Position numbers and translations under genes: made by a program. Of a stretch of 64,000 nucleotides of DNA, positions 1-8,577 are shown in pieces. The notes beneath the pieces are model-generated. The model saw only the letters and a list, made by a program, of their open reading frames with translations. It had not been told where the DNA came from and did no database searches. The stretch lies in contig JANLFK010000006.1 of NCBI GenBank assembly GCA_024655945.1, positions 1 to 64,000 of the forward strand. The letters run 5' to 3'. Source of the stretch: a candidate division KSB1 bacterium (GTDB taxonomy: Bacteria; Zhuqueibacterota; Zhuqueibacteria; JANLFK01; Oleimicrobiaceae). How positions within the stretch are numbered: position 1 is the stretch's first letter; each line of letters opens with the position of its first letter.

Positions 1-638
1 AAGCTTTCCACGACGCCGTTGCAGCGTGGGGTGGCTACCGGGATGGTGCGGTGGGTGACGCCGTAGACCTGTTCCAGCAGCTGCACAAAGGGGCTGTTCT
101 TTTTGGCGTTGGCGGGGCCGACAAACTCGGTGCCCCAATCGCTTTGCACGGTGAGCTGGTGGAGGTTGATGCCATGGCGGCTGAGGTGTTCCAGCACCAG
201 AGTGGCAAAGCGCATGGAGTTGGCCACCCTCAGTTCGTAGGCAAAGGCGACGAAAGTGGTGGCGGTGGTCACATCACAGATAGTGTCCTGCTACTTGGGC
301 AGTTTCCCCAGATAGATCAGTGGCCAGAGGGTGGCGATGTCGTTGAGGTATTTGACGTCAATCTGCATGCGGTGGAAGGCCCGGAAGGTCTTCCTGAGGG
401 TAGAAAGGTCGACCTTGTGCCGCCAGCGTTTCTGGCGGGGGACAAGCAGGTGGTAGTCATGGAGGATGCGGTTGATGGTGGTGGCCGACAGACGACGCTG
501 GTGGCGGGTCAGCAGCAGCCAGCGCAGGGTGCGCTGTCCGGCGAAGGGGTAGCCTCGCTTCACCTCTGCCACCAAGGCTTCTACCCCAGGAGGTGTCTGT
601 GGTCGTGTGGGCGTTGGCGGTGACGTTCCTGGGCTCAT
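1..638 (-). pseudogene. IS481-like (rve/DDE) transposase, broken by in-frame stop, truncated by window edge
   Basis: Read on the minus strand, 638-294 encodes a helix-turn-helix/integrase N-part (VEALVAEVKRGYPFAGQRTL, then FHRMQIDVKYLND, which carries the first catalytic Asp). A TAG follows at 291-293. The same frame then stays open down to base 1: ICDVTTATTFVAFAYEL, LTVQSDWGTEFVG (second Asp) and TPRCNGVVES (catalytic Glu). All three DDE residues are therefore present, split by a single amber codon rather than a frameshift. The 3' end lies outside the window, so terminal inverted repeats cannot be judged. The N-terminal start is uncertain: ATG 636-638 is the first in frame, and family members usually carry about 50-80 more residues. 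It is most likely an inactive insertion-sequence remnant. A sequencing error at 291-293 is the alternative. Confidence 0.8.
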
Positions 639-836
639 GGGTGGTGCGTGGTAGTGGATGCGCCAACGTCGTGTTGTTGGGGCAATTGTGCAACCAGATC
701 CTCAGTCTGGCGCAATGGCAGCCATGCCACCGCACGGGGACAGAATGGCTCGAAGCTAGCCCTGATCACCTCACCGATCGCCTCACATAGGTGGGAAGGT
801 TTTGTCTGGTCCCCACAAAACAGACTCAAAATCGCC

Positions 837-865
837 TTGCATATTTGCCCACCGGGTGCTATATT
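837..865 (+). promoter_or_regulatory. sigma70-type promoter of the M48 peptidase gene
   Basis: The -35 box TTGCAT (837-842) and the -10 box TATATT (860-865) are separated by exactly 17 bp. They lie 47 bp upstream of the ATG at 912, which is preceded by the Shine-Dalgarno GGAGGA (903-908). The predicted transcript start is near 872, giving a leader of about 40 nt. Confidence 0.7.
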
Positions 866-911
866 CTGGCGCAAACCGACAGAGACCATTTACCAAATAC
901 CGGGAGGAAAG

Positions 912-2360
912 ATGAGTACGCTCATGCGTCACGTTGGCCGCCTCGCGTGCACGGCAGCGGCACTGGCACTCCTATTCTCCTGTGCAGTCAACCCGGTGAC
1001 CGGCAAGCGCGATTTCATGCTGCTCACCGAGGCGGATGAGATCCAACTCGGCAAACAGACCGATGCCGAGGTCATTGCCACCTACGGGGTTTTGGAAAAC
1101 CCGCAGCTTCAGGCGTATGTCGGCGACCTTGGGCAGCGGCTGGCAAGGGTCAGCCACCGGCCGCAACTGCCCTACTCGTTCAAAGTGCTGGATTCGCCGG
1201 TAATCAACGCCTTCGCCGTGCCCGGCGGCTACGTCTATCTCACCCGTGGCATTCTCGCCTACCTCAACAATGAAGCCGAGTTGGCCGGGGTCATGGGGCA
1301 CGAAATCGGCCACATCACCGCGCGCCACACTGCCAAGCAGTACAGCAAAGCAATGGTAGCCGGCCTGGGCCTGGAGATCGGCAAGGAGCTTTCCAAGGAG
1401 TTCCGCAAGTACGCCCCATACGTGGAGTTCGGCGTGGGCATGCTCTTCCTGAAGTTCAGCCGCGACGACGAGCGCCAGGCCGACGAGTTGGGCGTCACCT
1501 ACTCCACCAAGGCGGGCTGTGACGCCTCGCACATGGCCAATTTCTTCGTCACCTTGGAGCGCTTGCAGCCCAGCTCCGCACAGGGGCTGCCCGACTGGTT
1601 CTCCACCCACCCAAATCCGCCGTCGCGCATCAAGAACATCCAGAGCTTGGCAGCGCAGTGGAAAAAGACTGTGGGCGCGGCCGACTACCAGGTGAACAGC
1701 GAAAGGTACCTGCGCAGCGTGGATGGCATCGTCTACGGGGAGGATCCCCGGCAGGGGTACGTAGCCGATGGGGTGTTCTACCATCCGACCATGCGCTTCC
1801 AGTTCCCGGTGCCGCAGAATTGGAACGTGGCCAACACGCCATCGCAAGTGCAGATGGTCTCGCCCCAGGAAGACGCGGTCATCCTCTTCATGCTGGCCAA
1901 GGAGCCCGCTCCCAAGGCGGCGGCGGACAAATTTGTGCAAGAGACAAATGCCACCGTGGTGGAGTCCACCTCGCTGCAGGTCAACGGCCTTGCCGCCCAC
2001 CGCCTGGTGACCAACTTGGTTTCGGGGGAGACTGCCCTGGCGGTGCTCTCTTACTTCATCCAAAAGGGGAACACGGTGTTTGTGTTCCACGGCTACACTC
2101 TTCAGGCCGGGTTTGCGCAGTACAGGAGCCTGTTGCAGAGCACGATGTCTCAGTTCCGGGAGCTCACCGATCCGGCGCGCATCAACGTCAAGCCAGCGAT
2201 CCTGCGCGTGAAGGAGGCGCCACGCCAGGCTACCTTGCGCCAGATCCTCAAGGACTTTGGCGTGGCGGATGACAAGCTCTCCGCCATGGCGATCCTCAAC
2301 GGCAAGGAGTTGGAAGAAGTGCTGCCGGCCGGCACCCTGGTGAAGGTAGTGGAAAAGTAG
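912..2360 (+). CDS. M48 family metallopeptidase, lipoprotein, with LysM-like C-terminus
   Basis: Zinc endopeptidase of the BepA/YfgC-like M48 type, probably acting in the periplasm on outer-membrane proteins (family knowledge). The 482-aa product starts with a signal peptide ending in a lipobox, LLFSC, with the acylated Cys at residue 24. The zinc site is HEIGH (H130, E131, H134) with the third ligand Glu187 in DDERQADELG. A downstream domain of about 200 residues follows, and the last 45 residues (RQILKDFGVADDKLSAMAIL..) resemble the LysM-like tail seen in many M48 lipoproteins. ATG 912 was chosen for its GGAGGA ribosome site; upstream in-frame starts would run through the promoter. It is monocistronic, with its own promoter at 837-865 and terminator at 2382-2420. 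Confidence 0.93.
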   Translation: MSTLMRHVGRLACTAAALALLFSCAVNPVTGKRDFMLLTEADEIQLGKQTDAEVIATYGVLENPQLQAYVGDLGQRLARVSHRPQLPYSFKVLDSPVINAFAVPGGYVYLTRGILAYLNNEAELAGVMGHEIGHITARHTAKQYSKAMVAGLGLEIGKELSKEFRKYAPYVEFGVGMLFLKFSRDDERQADELGVTYSTKAGCDASHMANFFVTLERLQPSSAQGLPDWFSTHPNPPSRIKNIQSLAAQWKKTVGAADYQVNSERYLRSVDGIVYGEDPRQGYVADGVFYHPTMRFQFPVPQNWNVANTPSQVQMVSPQEDAVILFMLAKEPAPKAAADKFVQETNATVVESTSLQVNGLAAHRLVTNLVSGETALAVLSYFIQKGNTVFVFHGYTLQAGFAQYRSLLQSTMSQFRELTDPARINVKPAILRVKEAPRQATLRQILKDFGVADDKLSAMAILNGKELEEVLPAGTLVKVVEK

Positions 2361-2381
2361 GGAGCAAGGCCCACAAGCGAA

Positions 2382-2420
2382 AAACGGGCGGAGCAAGCCT
2401 GCTTCGCCCGTTTCTTTTCT
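2382..2420. terminator. bidirectional rho-independent terminator between convergent genes
   Basis: A 9-bp stem AAACGGGCG (2382-2390) / CGCCCGTTT (2405-2413) is extended by AGCA/TGCT around a short loop. It is followed by TTTCTTTTCT on the plus strand and by a T5 run on the minus strand. It sits between the M48 gene (+) and the transglutaminase-like gene (-), so it probably serves both. Confidence 0.8.
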
Positions 2421-2435
2421 CCCACCGCTTTCCCT

Positions 2436-4160
2436 TCACGGCGTCGTCATCCCCTGCACGCGATAGTTGAACTCATACGAGAGGGCGCGACTCCAGTCCT
2501 CGTCAAAAATGGTCTTGTAGCGCGTCCCTTCGGGGGGCCCAACCGGCTTGCCGTAGGTGAAGAACCAATTGACAATCGGGCTGCCGGTGAAGCCGAAAGC
2601 AATCCAGTACCGTCCCGGCGAGAGCAGAATGGGGTCCCCCTGGAAAGGGAAATCCACCCAGCGGTAGCCCGGACGCAAGGAGAGCTGCCCCACGGAGAGC
2701 ATTTCGCTGGTGGCAATGTAAGCCCCTGGTTTGGCGTTGTCGTCCTTGTACAGCTCCACCCACAGGGTGCCGTCGCCGCCAAAGCGGTGCAGCGCCAGGC
2801 CCACGCTGCGCAGGCTGAGCGGCTTACTGAGCACGAACATTTGTGCGTATTGCGCCGCCTGCGTGGTCACGTACTCGGCCGTCTCTACAAGAAAATTCTT
2901 GCGCATCTCAAAGGCGTTCTCGCCGCCCGCCACTGCCGGCCCCCGCGCCGCCATAAAGTCCACGCCCTCCGGATAGTTGAGGTTGCCGTAGACAAATGGC
3001 ACCGTGTAGCGGAGCTGCTTCATCTCCTGTTCGGGGACGACCTTCGGCGGTGGCGGTGGGGGCGGCGCCTCGTAGGGCTTGAACACTGCCAACACTTCCG
3101 GAAGAAAGAGCATGTTGCGCGGGCCGTGCGCTTCCTTCTTGGCGTTGAGCGCCACGCGGTCCTGGACAAAGTCCGCGTCGATACTCTCTTCGCACTGCGG
3201 CTGCCCTTCTGCGCCTTGTGACTGCGTCCAGCGAATCAGGCCATCCTTGATGGTCTCCTCGTTGTCCACGCCCACTTCGATGCGGATGAAGCGGTTGCTG
3301 ACAAAGAGCTCGGTCTGCTGGGGGTCAAAGGGCACCCATCCCAGGTCAGGGAAAAACACCTCGATCCACGAGTGCCTACCCTGGCCCATGCGCATGGTGA
3401 GCGTGCCATCAGGCAACTTCACGTCGTACGGGCGCTTGAGGGTGACGCCATTGACGATGCGCACCGGCACCCCCACCGCGCGCAGCAGGGCCGCAGCCAG
3501 GTGCGAGTAGTTCTGGCAATTGCCCTTGCCGCTCTGGAACGAATAGAGCGCGTCGTACTGCACGGGCGGCGTTACGTACTGCATGTGGTCCACTACCCAG
3601 GAGAGAATTTTCTGCACGGCGTCAAATTCGGTTTGAGCACCGACGGTGAGCTGGCGTGCCTTGGCGGCAATGGCCGCGTCGCCGCTCTGCACCTGAGGAC
3701 TCGGTTTGAGGTAGACCCCCACCTCGGCGGGCAGAGCCGTCAGAGGAAACGGAGCCTGGGTCTTCAAAGACTGCAGCGTGACCTTGGTCACTGCCACCAT
3801 GGCAATGTTCGCCTCCACCAGGCCTCTGGCACCTGACCAGGTCGCCTTCACCACGCGGTTGCCGCGCGCATCGACTTCCTCCTGCCGCGAAGACGGCTCC
3901 GGTTGAAAGGTGAGCGAAAACTCGGCGACAGCCTGGTTGTACGTCGGCGAGGCGAAGCTTTCCGGCACCACAAAGCTCAGCAAGAGGAGCTTAGTGCCTG
4001 GTGCGGGCTCGACTTTTTGCGACAGCCGGTAGGCAATCTTCGACTCCTGCCCGCCGTTGAGCAGATAGTTTTCCGCGGCGCTCCGTCCCACTACGCACGC
4101 CGCGAGCAGCAGCACGACCAGTCCCTTTCGCACGGTCACCTCCATTGCCCGATGAACCAC
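2436..4160 (-). CDS. secreted transglutaminase-like (cysteine protease fold) protein
   Basis: The protein has 574 aa from a GTG start. After a signal peptide (MEVTVRKGLVVLLLAACVVG..), about 150 residues of beta-rich N-terminal domain lead into a transglutaminase-like core. The catalytic triad can be read as Cys215 (GKGNCQNYSHLAAALL), His263 (GRHSWIEVFF) and Asp279 (WVPFDPQQ). A proline-rich linker (PPPPPPPK) precedes a C-terminal beta-sandwich that may bind a ligand or cell wall. No T9SS sorting domain is visible. GTG 4160 is preferred because AGGAG lies 5 nt upstream; the ATG at 4145 has no well-placed ribosome site. The gene follows the B3/B4 gene by 31 bp and is probably co-transcribed with it. 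Members of this superfamily are proteases or peptide cross-linkers; which applies here is unknown. Confidence 0.85.
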   Translation of the reverse strand: MVHRAMEVTVRKGLVVLLLAACVVGRSAAENYLLNGGQESKIAYRLSQKVEPAPGTKLLLLSFVVPESFASPTYNQAVAEFSLTFQPEPSSRQEEVDARGNRVVKATWSGARGLVEANIAMVAVTKVTLQSLKTQAPFPLTALPAEVGVYLKPSPQVQSGDAAIAAKARQLTVGAQTEFDAVQKILSWVVDHMQYVTPPVQYDALYSFQSGKGNCQNYSHLAAALLRAVGVPVRIVNGVTLKRPYDVKLPDGTLTMRMGQGRHSWIEVFFPDLGWVPFDPQQTELFVSNRFIRIEVGVDNEETIKDGLIRWTQSQGAEGQPQCEESIDADFVQDRVALNAKKEAHGPRNMLFLPEVLAVFKPYEAPPPPPPPKVVPEQEMKQLRYTVPFVYGNLNYPEGVDFMAARGPAVAGGENAFEMRKNFLVETAEYVTTQAAQYAQMFVLSKPLSLRSVGLALHRFGGDGTLWVELYKDDNAKPGAYIATSEMLSVGQLSLRPGYRWVDFPFQGDPILLSPGRYWIAFGFTGSPIVNWFFTYGKPVGPPEGTRYKTIFDEDWSRALSYEFNYRVQGMTTP

Positions 4161-4191
4161 CTTCTCTCCTTCCTGAGAGGGGCTTGCAGGC

Positions 4192-4866
4192 TCAGCACAC
4201 GATGCACGACCCGCTGAGCCGCGCCCTGCAATACTGCGCCATAGTGTGCGCAGCACAAGACATGTGTTCTGCCAGGTGCTCCGGCGAGTAGCCGCCCGGG
4301 GCGAAAATCATCATCAGCACTTCTTGGGTGTTCTCGGTTATCCTGGTGCGGGCCGAGTCTGCAGAGGGATTGCCAAACGGCCCCTCCGCATCGACTAAGA
4401 CCAGCTTCCCTTGCGCGTTGACCCAGCCCTTGCCAATCCCTTCGTACCCCTCCCCTTCGAGGCCCAAGCGAGCAACGACCTCGTGGCCTTTTATCGTCGC
4501 CACGTCGTACAGCCCGATGGGCAGCAGAAAGCGCAGGCAGCAGAGGTTGCACGCATCGACCACCGTGTTGATTTGGTAGAGATCCATCCCTTTGAGCACG
4601 CGGCGCAAGAGGGCCTCTGAGGACGGCCGGTTCTTGGTGGGATCCAATCCAATCCGCCGATAGAGCGCTCGGGCCGGCTGCAGCGCGGGCAAGGCACCAT
4701 CGGGGTTTTGGAAGCGCGTACGCAGCTCCTCGGCCAGCGATTGCATCTCTTGCCCCAGCTCCGCTGACCTGTTGCCGACCACGACCTCGGCCAATTGCAG
4801 CACCGCCAGGTTCACCCAGCCTGCCACCTGCGGCGCGACCACAAGCGTGACGTTCCCTCGGCTCAT
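4192..4866 (-). CDS. B3/B4 (tRNA-binding-like) domain protein
   Basis: This 224-aa cytoplasmic protein resembles the stand-alone B3/B4 domain found in the phenylalanyl-tRNA synthetase beta subunit (COG3382 type). Characteristic stretches are ARALYRRIGLDPTKNRPSSE (residues ~84-103), followed by LLRRVLKGMDLYQINTVVDACN and LPIGLYDVATIKG. Such free-standing proteins are thought to have editing or aminoacyl-tRNA deacylation-like roles, but their substrate is not settled. ATG 4866 is used; the ribosome site is weak. There is no signal peptide. The C-terminus ends in a Cys-containing tail, SGSCIVC. It lies 31 bp upstream of the transglutaminase-like gene, with no obvious functional link. Confidence 0.85.
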   Translation of the reverse strand: MSRGNVTLVVAPQVAGWVNLAVLQLAEVVVGNRSAELGQEMQSLAEELRTRFQNPDGALPALQPARALYRRIGLDPTKNRPSSEALLRRVLKGMDLYQINTVVDACNLCCLRFLLPIGLYDVATIKGHEVVARLGLEGEGYEGIGKGWVNAQGKLVLVDAEGPFGNPSADSARTRITENTQEVLMMIFAPGGYSPEHLAEHMSCAAHTMAQYCRARLSGSCIVC

Positions 4867-5288
4867 CTGCCCGGCCCTTGTACGCTCGGATGTTACGAAA
4901 TCCTCCCGTCAAAAGCAAGCAAAATATGCGGCAGCCGTCAGGCGGCCGAAGGGCCCGAGGCGCATCTCGCGCCAATGGCAGGGAGTGGCAACGCATCAAG
5001 GCCGCAGCACTCCCGGGGGTTCTCGCTTCTGGAACAAGCTGGCGACGCACGCGTTGAGCGTGCTCGTCCTCGCCGAGCACGTGCCGCTGCAGCGAAGGCC
5101 GCCCGACGAAGGTGACGACAGGCGAGACAGCTCCTCCACCGCGAGGAGAGCACGGCCTCTGGCACGAGGACGCGTCACTCGCCAAGGGCGGTCCGGCAGG
5201 AACTCTCGGGCGGCAGTGGCTGCGCGGCGAGGGGTTTGTACCCCCACGGCCGATGGGCAACTGCCTCCGCAGCAGGCGCGAGGGCGCG
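4867..5288. other. 422-bp intergenic region, no gene recognised
   Basis: No reading frame here has coding character and no tRNA-like motif is visible. The only marked structure is a perfect 8-bp stem-loop, CGTGCTCG (5059-5066) / CGAGCACG (5074-5081), with a 7-nt loop. It has no T-run on either strand, so it is not a convincing terminator. Confidence 0.5.
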
Positions 5289-6710
5289 CTATCTGATGAG
5301 CACACAGCGACCGGTGGCCACCTGCCGTGCTCCGGCCACTCGCAGGAAGTACACGCCAGGACCCACGTCTTGGTCAGGTTGCCAGCGCACGGCATGCAAG
5401 CCGGCGGCGTACTCCTGGGAGGCAAGCTGCTGCACGAGCTGGCCCACGGCATTGTACACGGAGACGGACACCACCTCCGGCGCCGGCAAGTCAAACATGA
5501 GCGTCACGCCGCTCCTGTCCCTGCTCAGGGGGAAGGGGTTCGGGTAGGCAGGATAGAACACAAAGCTTGCTGGCGCGCCGCTTGCGCCCTGCTCGCATGC
5601 CAAGACAGCAGTCGAGGGCACGTCGATGCCGGAAAAGACGTAGGCGACACCGCCTTTCTCGAACCATGACTTGGACAGGTCGGCCTTGTTGAACACGTGC
5701 GCATAGCCGTCAGAGCTGCGTGCCGGGTCGTGCACGATGGGGTCTCCGCTGGCGGTAAAGCCCGCCACCATCATCAGGTGTCCGCTGTACAGGGGCGGTC
5801 CCACCGACATGCCGATGCGCCCGCCTTTGGCCAGCACGTCGTAGGCCTGGCTCCAGGAGCGGATGCGCGCCACTGTGCCCCGCAGGCCGTGCTCTGCGGC
5901 ATTCTGCACCACGCGCGGCCAGACGCCAAAGATTCCCCAGTAGGGGTCGTACGTATCCAGGGCGAATGGGAGGGGATCAACAGAAATCCCATAGCTCAGC
6001 AGGATCATGGCCACAGTCGTCGGCGAACAGATTCTGCCGCCAAATTCGCTGGAAATCTTGTACTGCGCCAGGAAGGTGGTGGGAATGAAGATCGCCGGGG
6101 GCCGGTCCGCAAGGGCAGCGCTCAGGTCAAACTCGGCCGTCGTGCGACTGTCGCTCGCCACAAATGACAGCAGCCGCACCGTGGGAGAAGGCACGCTTGC
6201 AGCCAGGCGCTTCATCTCGATCTTGAACTGCCAGCTCGTGGCATAGAAGGAGAGCTCCACGGTGTCGATGTCAATCCGCCCACCGGCGAAGGTCGTCGGC
6301 TTGGTGCCCGGCCAGAGGTTGGCCTTCCAGTAGCCGACTTCCAACCAAGGCGACCACCCAGTCCCGTAGGGCACGCGGATGAGCACGCGGAAGCCGCCGC
6401 TGTCGCCAGGCGCCGAGCCATTCCATGAGGGGAGGCCGATGTCGAACGGGAAGGGTGCGCTCTGCACCTGCAAGATGATGCTTCCGCTCAAGGAGCCATC
6501 GGCTAACTGGATCGCTCGCCCGTCCGGGCTGCGCACAATGTTCACGATGCTGGTCGCCCCGGCCAAGAGTGAGTCGGCCCCTTCCAGAACAAACTGCTGG
6601 TCCGGGTACGACGCAAGTGCCCCTGGTGCGCTCAGCCCAAGCAGAGCAGCAAGAAACAGCATCCCTTTGCGACTTCTCAAAAAGCCACCTCCACGATTCC
6701 GTCTTTCCAT
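5289..6710 (-). CDS. C39-like peptidase with T9SS C-terminal sorting domain
   Basis: This 473-aa secreted protein has a signal peptide (LFLAALLGLSAPGALA), then about 180 residues of beta-rich domain. A papain-like C39/C39_2 peptidase core follows, with Cys228 in GGRICSPTTVAM and His311 in YSGHLMMVAGF. The last ~85 residues form a FlgD/Por-type sorting domain (YPNPFPLSRDRSG...PGVYFLRVAG...CVLIR) that predicts T9SS export and surface anchoring. Start choice is ambiguous. ATG 6710 has AGGTG upstream. A TTG at 6680 has a better-placed GGAGGTGG and would give a shorter signal peptide. It probably hydrolyses extracellular peptides or cell-wall peptides. The upstream GT2 gene ends 94 bp before. Confidence 0.85.
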   Translation of the reverse strand: MERRNRGGGFLRSRKGMLFLAALLGLSAPGALASYPDQQFVLEGADSLLAGATSIVNIVRSPDGRAIQLADGSLSGSIILQVQSAPFPFDIGLPSWNGSAPGDSGGFRVLIRVPYGTGWSPWLEVGYWKANLWPGTKPTTFAGGRIDIDTVELSFYATSWQFKIEMKRLAASVPSPTVRLLSFVASDSRTTAEFDLSAALADRPPAIFIPTTFLAQYKISSEFGGRICSPTTVAMILLSYGISVDPLPFALDTYDPYWGIFGVWPRVVQNAAEHGLRGTVARIRSWSQAYDVLAKGGRIGMSVGPPLYSGHLMMVAGFTASGDPIVHDPARSSDGYAHVFNKADLSKSWFEKGGVAYVFSGIDVPSTAVLACEQGASGAPASFVFYPAYPNPFPLSRDRSGVTLMFDLPAPEVVSVSVYNAVGQLVQQLASQEYAAGLHAVRWQPDQDVGPGVYFLRVAGARQVATGRCVLIR

Positions 6711-6804
6711 GTGCGACACCTGAAGTTCGATTTCTCATGTCAACTGCTGGGCGGGAACCCAGCATAAGCACTCGCCTGCTGCGCCGCCACTCGTACCACC
6801 CTGC

Positions 6805-7953
6805 TCACAGCAGCCGCACCTTTCTTCGCACCAGCGTCCGGTCTTTCCAGGTCGCCTTGCCGGCCAGAGCACGGACTATGGCTTCCAGGCCGATCAATAC
6901 CGAGGCAGTAATGACCACGGGGTAAAGACAGCACAGCCGCTTGGGCATGCCGGTGGCCGTTGCGACCAGGAGCCACAGGAGGCAGTTCAGGCCGACAGTC
7001 ACAAGTGCGGCAACGCTGGAGCCGGGGAGACTCGTCCTCATCATGCCGGAGAGGACGGTGACCAGCGGGTGCCACGCGATGAGCATCAGCCATGACCAGA
7101 CGAAGAGCGCCACCAGCAGGCGGTAGTTGAACAGAGCGAAGTAGTTCTTGGCGAACCCTCGTCTCGCCTCGCACCAGCCGCGGTACATGCGAGCGGTGAC
7201 GAGGTCGGTGGCGTTGACCAGCCGCCATCGTAGGCCGGCTTTCTTGATGTGCCTTGCCAGTTCCATGTCCTCGGTGGCGTGGTCGCGGACGGCGGCGTGT
7301 CCGCCCACCTGCTCGTATGCCTCACGCCGCATGAGCAAGAACTTGCCATTGGCCGCCACCAAGGCGCGGTTCTTGCGCAGCCAATAGGCAAGGGGCACCG
7401 GCAGCAGGGTGAGGATGCTCCAGGCCGGAAACGGGACGGTGACGAGCTCTCCTACGCTGCCTATCTCCAGGCCGGTGATGGCCGTAAGCAAGTCTGCCTT
7501 TGTGCTCTGCAAGGCGGCCACTGCCCGAGCGAGGGTTTCGGGCTGATGCCGCGTATCGGCGTCGGTGAAAAAGAGGAGCTCGCCGGTAGCAGTTGCCGCA
7601 AGCTGGTGACAGGCCCACGGCTTGCCATTCCACCCCTCCGGCAAGGGCTGACCGTGCACCAGGCGGACGGGCGTCCCCCCTGTGTCGCGCACCACCGCCG
7701 CTGTGCCATCTGCAGAGTCATCGTCCAAGACGAGCACCTCAAAATCCGGGTAGGATTGCGCGACCAGCGACGAGACGCATGCAGCAATGCTCCCCTGCTC
7801 GTTACGCGCCGGAACCAGAATAGATACGCGCGGCTGCGGGGAAGAGGGCCGAAACCTGGAGAGAAGGGGCACTGCCCGCAGATTCAGTGCAGCGATAGCA
7901 AGCTGCACTGCCACAAAGAGCAGAATGCGCCACGAGTCGACGATCGGACTCAC
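6805..7953 (-). CDS. GT2 family glycosyltransferase, membrane-bound
   Basis: The 382-aa protein has one N-terminal membrane helix (ILLFVAVQLAIAALNL), a GT-A nucleotide-sugar domain and two or three C-terminal helices (residues ~275-355). Conserved features are RVSILVPARNEQGSI near residue 40, the first Asp pair in LVLDDDSADGT, the DXD-like FTDADTRH and the catalytic-base region RDHATEDMELARHI. The architecture matches polyisoprenyl- or lipid-linked GT2 enzymes such as the HpnB type. GTG 7953 overlaps the TGA of the upstream plsY gene by four bases (GTGA) and has AGGAG 6 nt upstream, so translational coupling is likely. Coupling to PlsY hints at a glycerolipid or glycolipid acceptor (inference). 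Confidence 0.9.
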   Translation of the reverse strand: MSPIVDSWRILLFVAVQLAIAALNLRAVPLLSRFRPSSPQPRVSILVPARNEQGSIAACVSSLVAQSYPDFEVLVLDDDSADGTAAVVRDTGGTPVRLVHGQPLPEGWNGKPWACHQLAATATGELLFFTDADTRHQPETLARAVAALQSTKADLLTAITGLEIGSVGELVTVPFPAWSILTLLPVPLAYWLRKNRALVAANGKFLLMRREAYEQVGGHAAVRDHATEDMELARHIKKAGLRWRLVNATDLVTARMYRGWCEARRGFAKNYFALFNYRLLVALFVWSWLMLIAWHPLVTVLSGMMRTSLPGSSVAALVTVGLNCLLWLLVATATGMPKRLCCLYPVVITASVLIGLEAIVRALAGKATWKDRTLVRRKVRLL

Positions 7954-8558
7954 ACCCTGCTCCTGTGCGCGCACAATTCCCGCCGGTGGGTGAAGATGAG
8001 CAGGGCAAGATTCAGCGTGGCAGTCCCCAACAGAGGCCCGGCACCGAAGCGCACAGCAACGAACAGCGTCACGCCGGCCATGGCCGAAGCCACCACCCAG
8101 GCGTCCGGCAGACGGAGCAGGAACTTGGCCACTGCGCATGCACCGCCGAGAATGCAGGGGACCTGCCAGGCGGTGAGCCCTGCCCACACGCCGAAAGTAA
8201 CGGCGATCCCCTTGCCGCCGCGACCTGCCAGCCACGGCGAGAAGATGTGGCCCAGCACCGGCGCCATGGCGATGAGCGGCAGAAACCATCCCCAAGGCGA
8301 GGCCTCAGGCGCTGACAGCGGCCAGGTAGCCAAGGCCACGGGGAGTGCGCCTTTGAGAAAGTCCAAGAGGCCTCCTGCCAGCCCGATGGCCAGGCCTGCC
8401 GCCTTGATGGCGTTGGCCGCTCCGGGGTTGCCGTCGCCGACCTTGCGCACATCCTGGCCCCCCAGCCGCCCCAACCAGTAGGAGAACATGAGCGAGCCGC
8501 TGAGGAAGCCTGCGGCGAGCCAGAAGGCGGTTGTCCCTGGAGTCGGTTGGCCGTGCAT
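7950..8558 (-). CDS. plsY: PlsY-type acyl-phosphate:glycerol-3-phosphate acyltransferase
   Basis: A 202-aa integral membrane protein with the three PlsY signatures: SGSLMFSYWLGRLGGQDVRK followed by VGDGNPGAANA (motif 1), LLDFLKGALPV (motif 2) and GHIFSPWLAGRGGKGIA (motif 3). The family moves an acyl group from acyl-phosphate to glycerol-3-phosphate, the first step of phospholipid synthesis. It is close to the usual PlsY length (~200 aa). ATG 8558 has an excellent ribosome site, GGAGGAGGTG with a 6-nt spacer. The gene is 19 bp downstream of the Ntn-hydrolase-like gene and coupled through GTGA to the GT2 gene. Motif 1 has 'GGQD' where classical enzymes have G(V/I)D, so it may be a divergent paralogue rather than the housekeeping copy. 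Confidence 0.85.
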   Translation of the reverse strand: MHGQPTPGTTAFWLAAGFLSGSLMFSYWLGRLGGQDVRKVGDGNPGAANAIKAAGLAIGLAGGLLDFLKGALPVALATWPLSAPEASPWGWFLPLIAMAPVLGHIFSPWLAGRGGKGIAVTFGVWAGLTAWQVPCILGGACAVAKFLLRLPDAWVVASAMAGVTLFVAVRFGAGPLLGTATLNLALLIFTHRRELCAHRSRV

Positions 8559-8577
8559 GGTGTTCACCTCCTCCTTT

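Noticed and set aside
635-889. 84-codon minus-strand frame as a possible frameshifted N-terminus of the transposase
   Set aside because: Part of it looks protein-like, but it runs into the M48 promoter and I could not match it to a transposase N-terminus.
972-2396. 474-codon minus-strand open frame opposite the M48 gene
   Set aside because: The plus-strand M48 peptidase has its zinc motif, lipobox, promoter and terminator. The antisense frame has none.
4136-5494. 452-codon minus-strand frame overlapping the B3/B4 gene
   Set aside because: Its composition is Arg/Pro-rich, and it overlaps two real genes in another frame.
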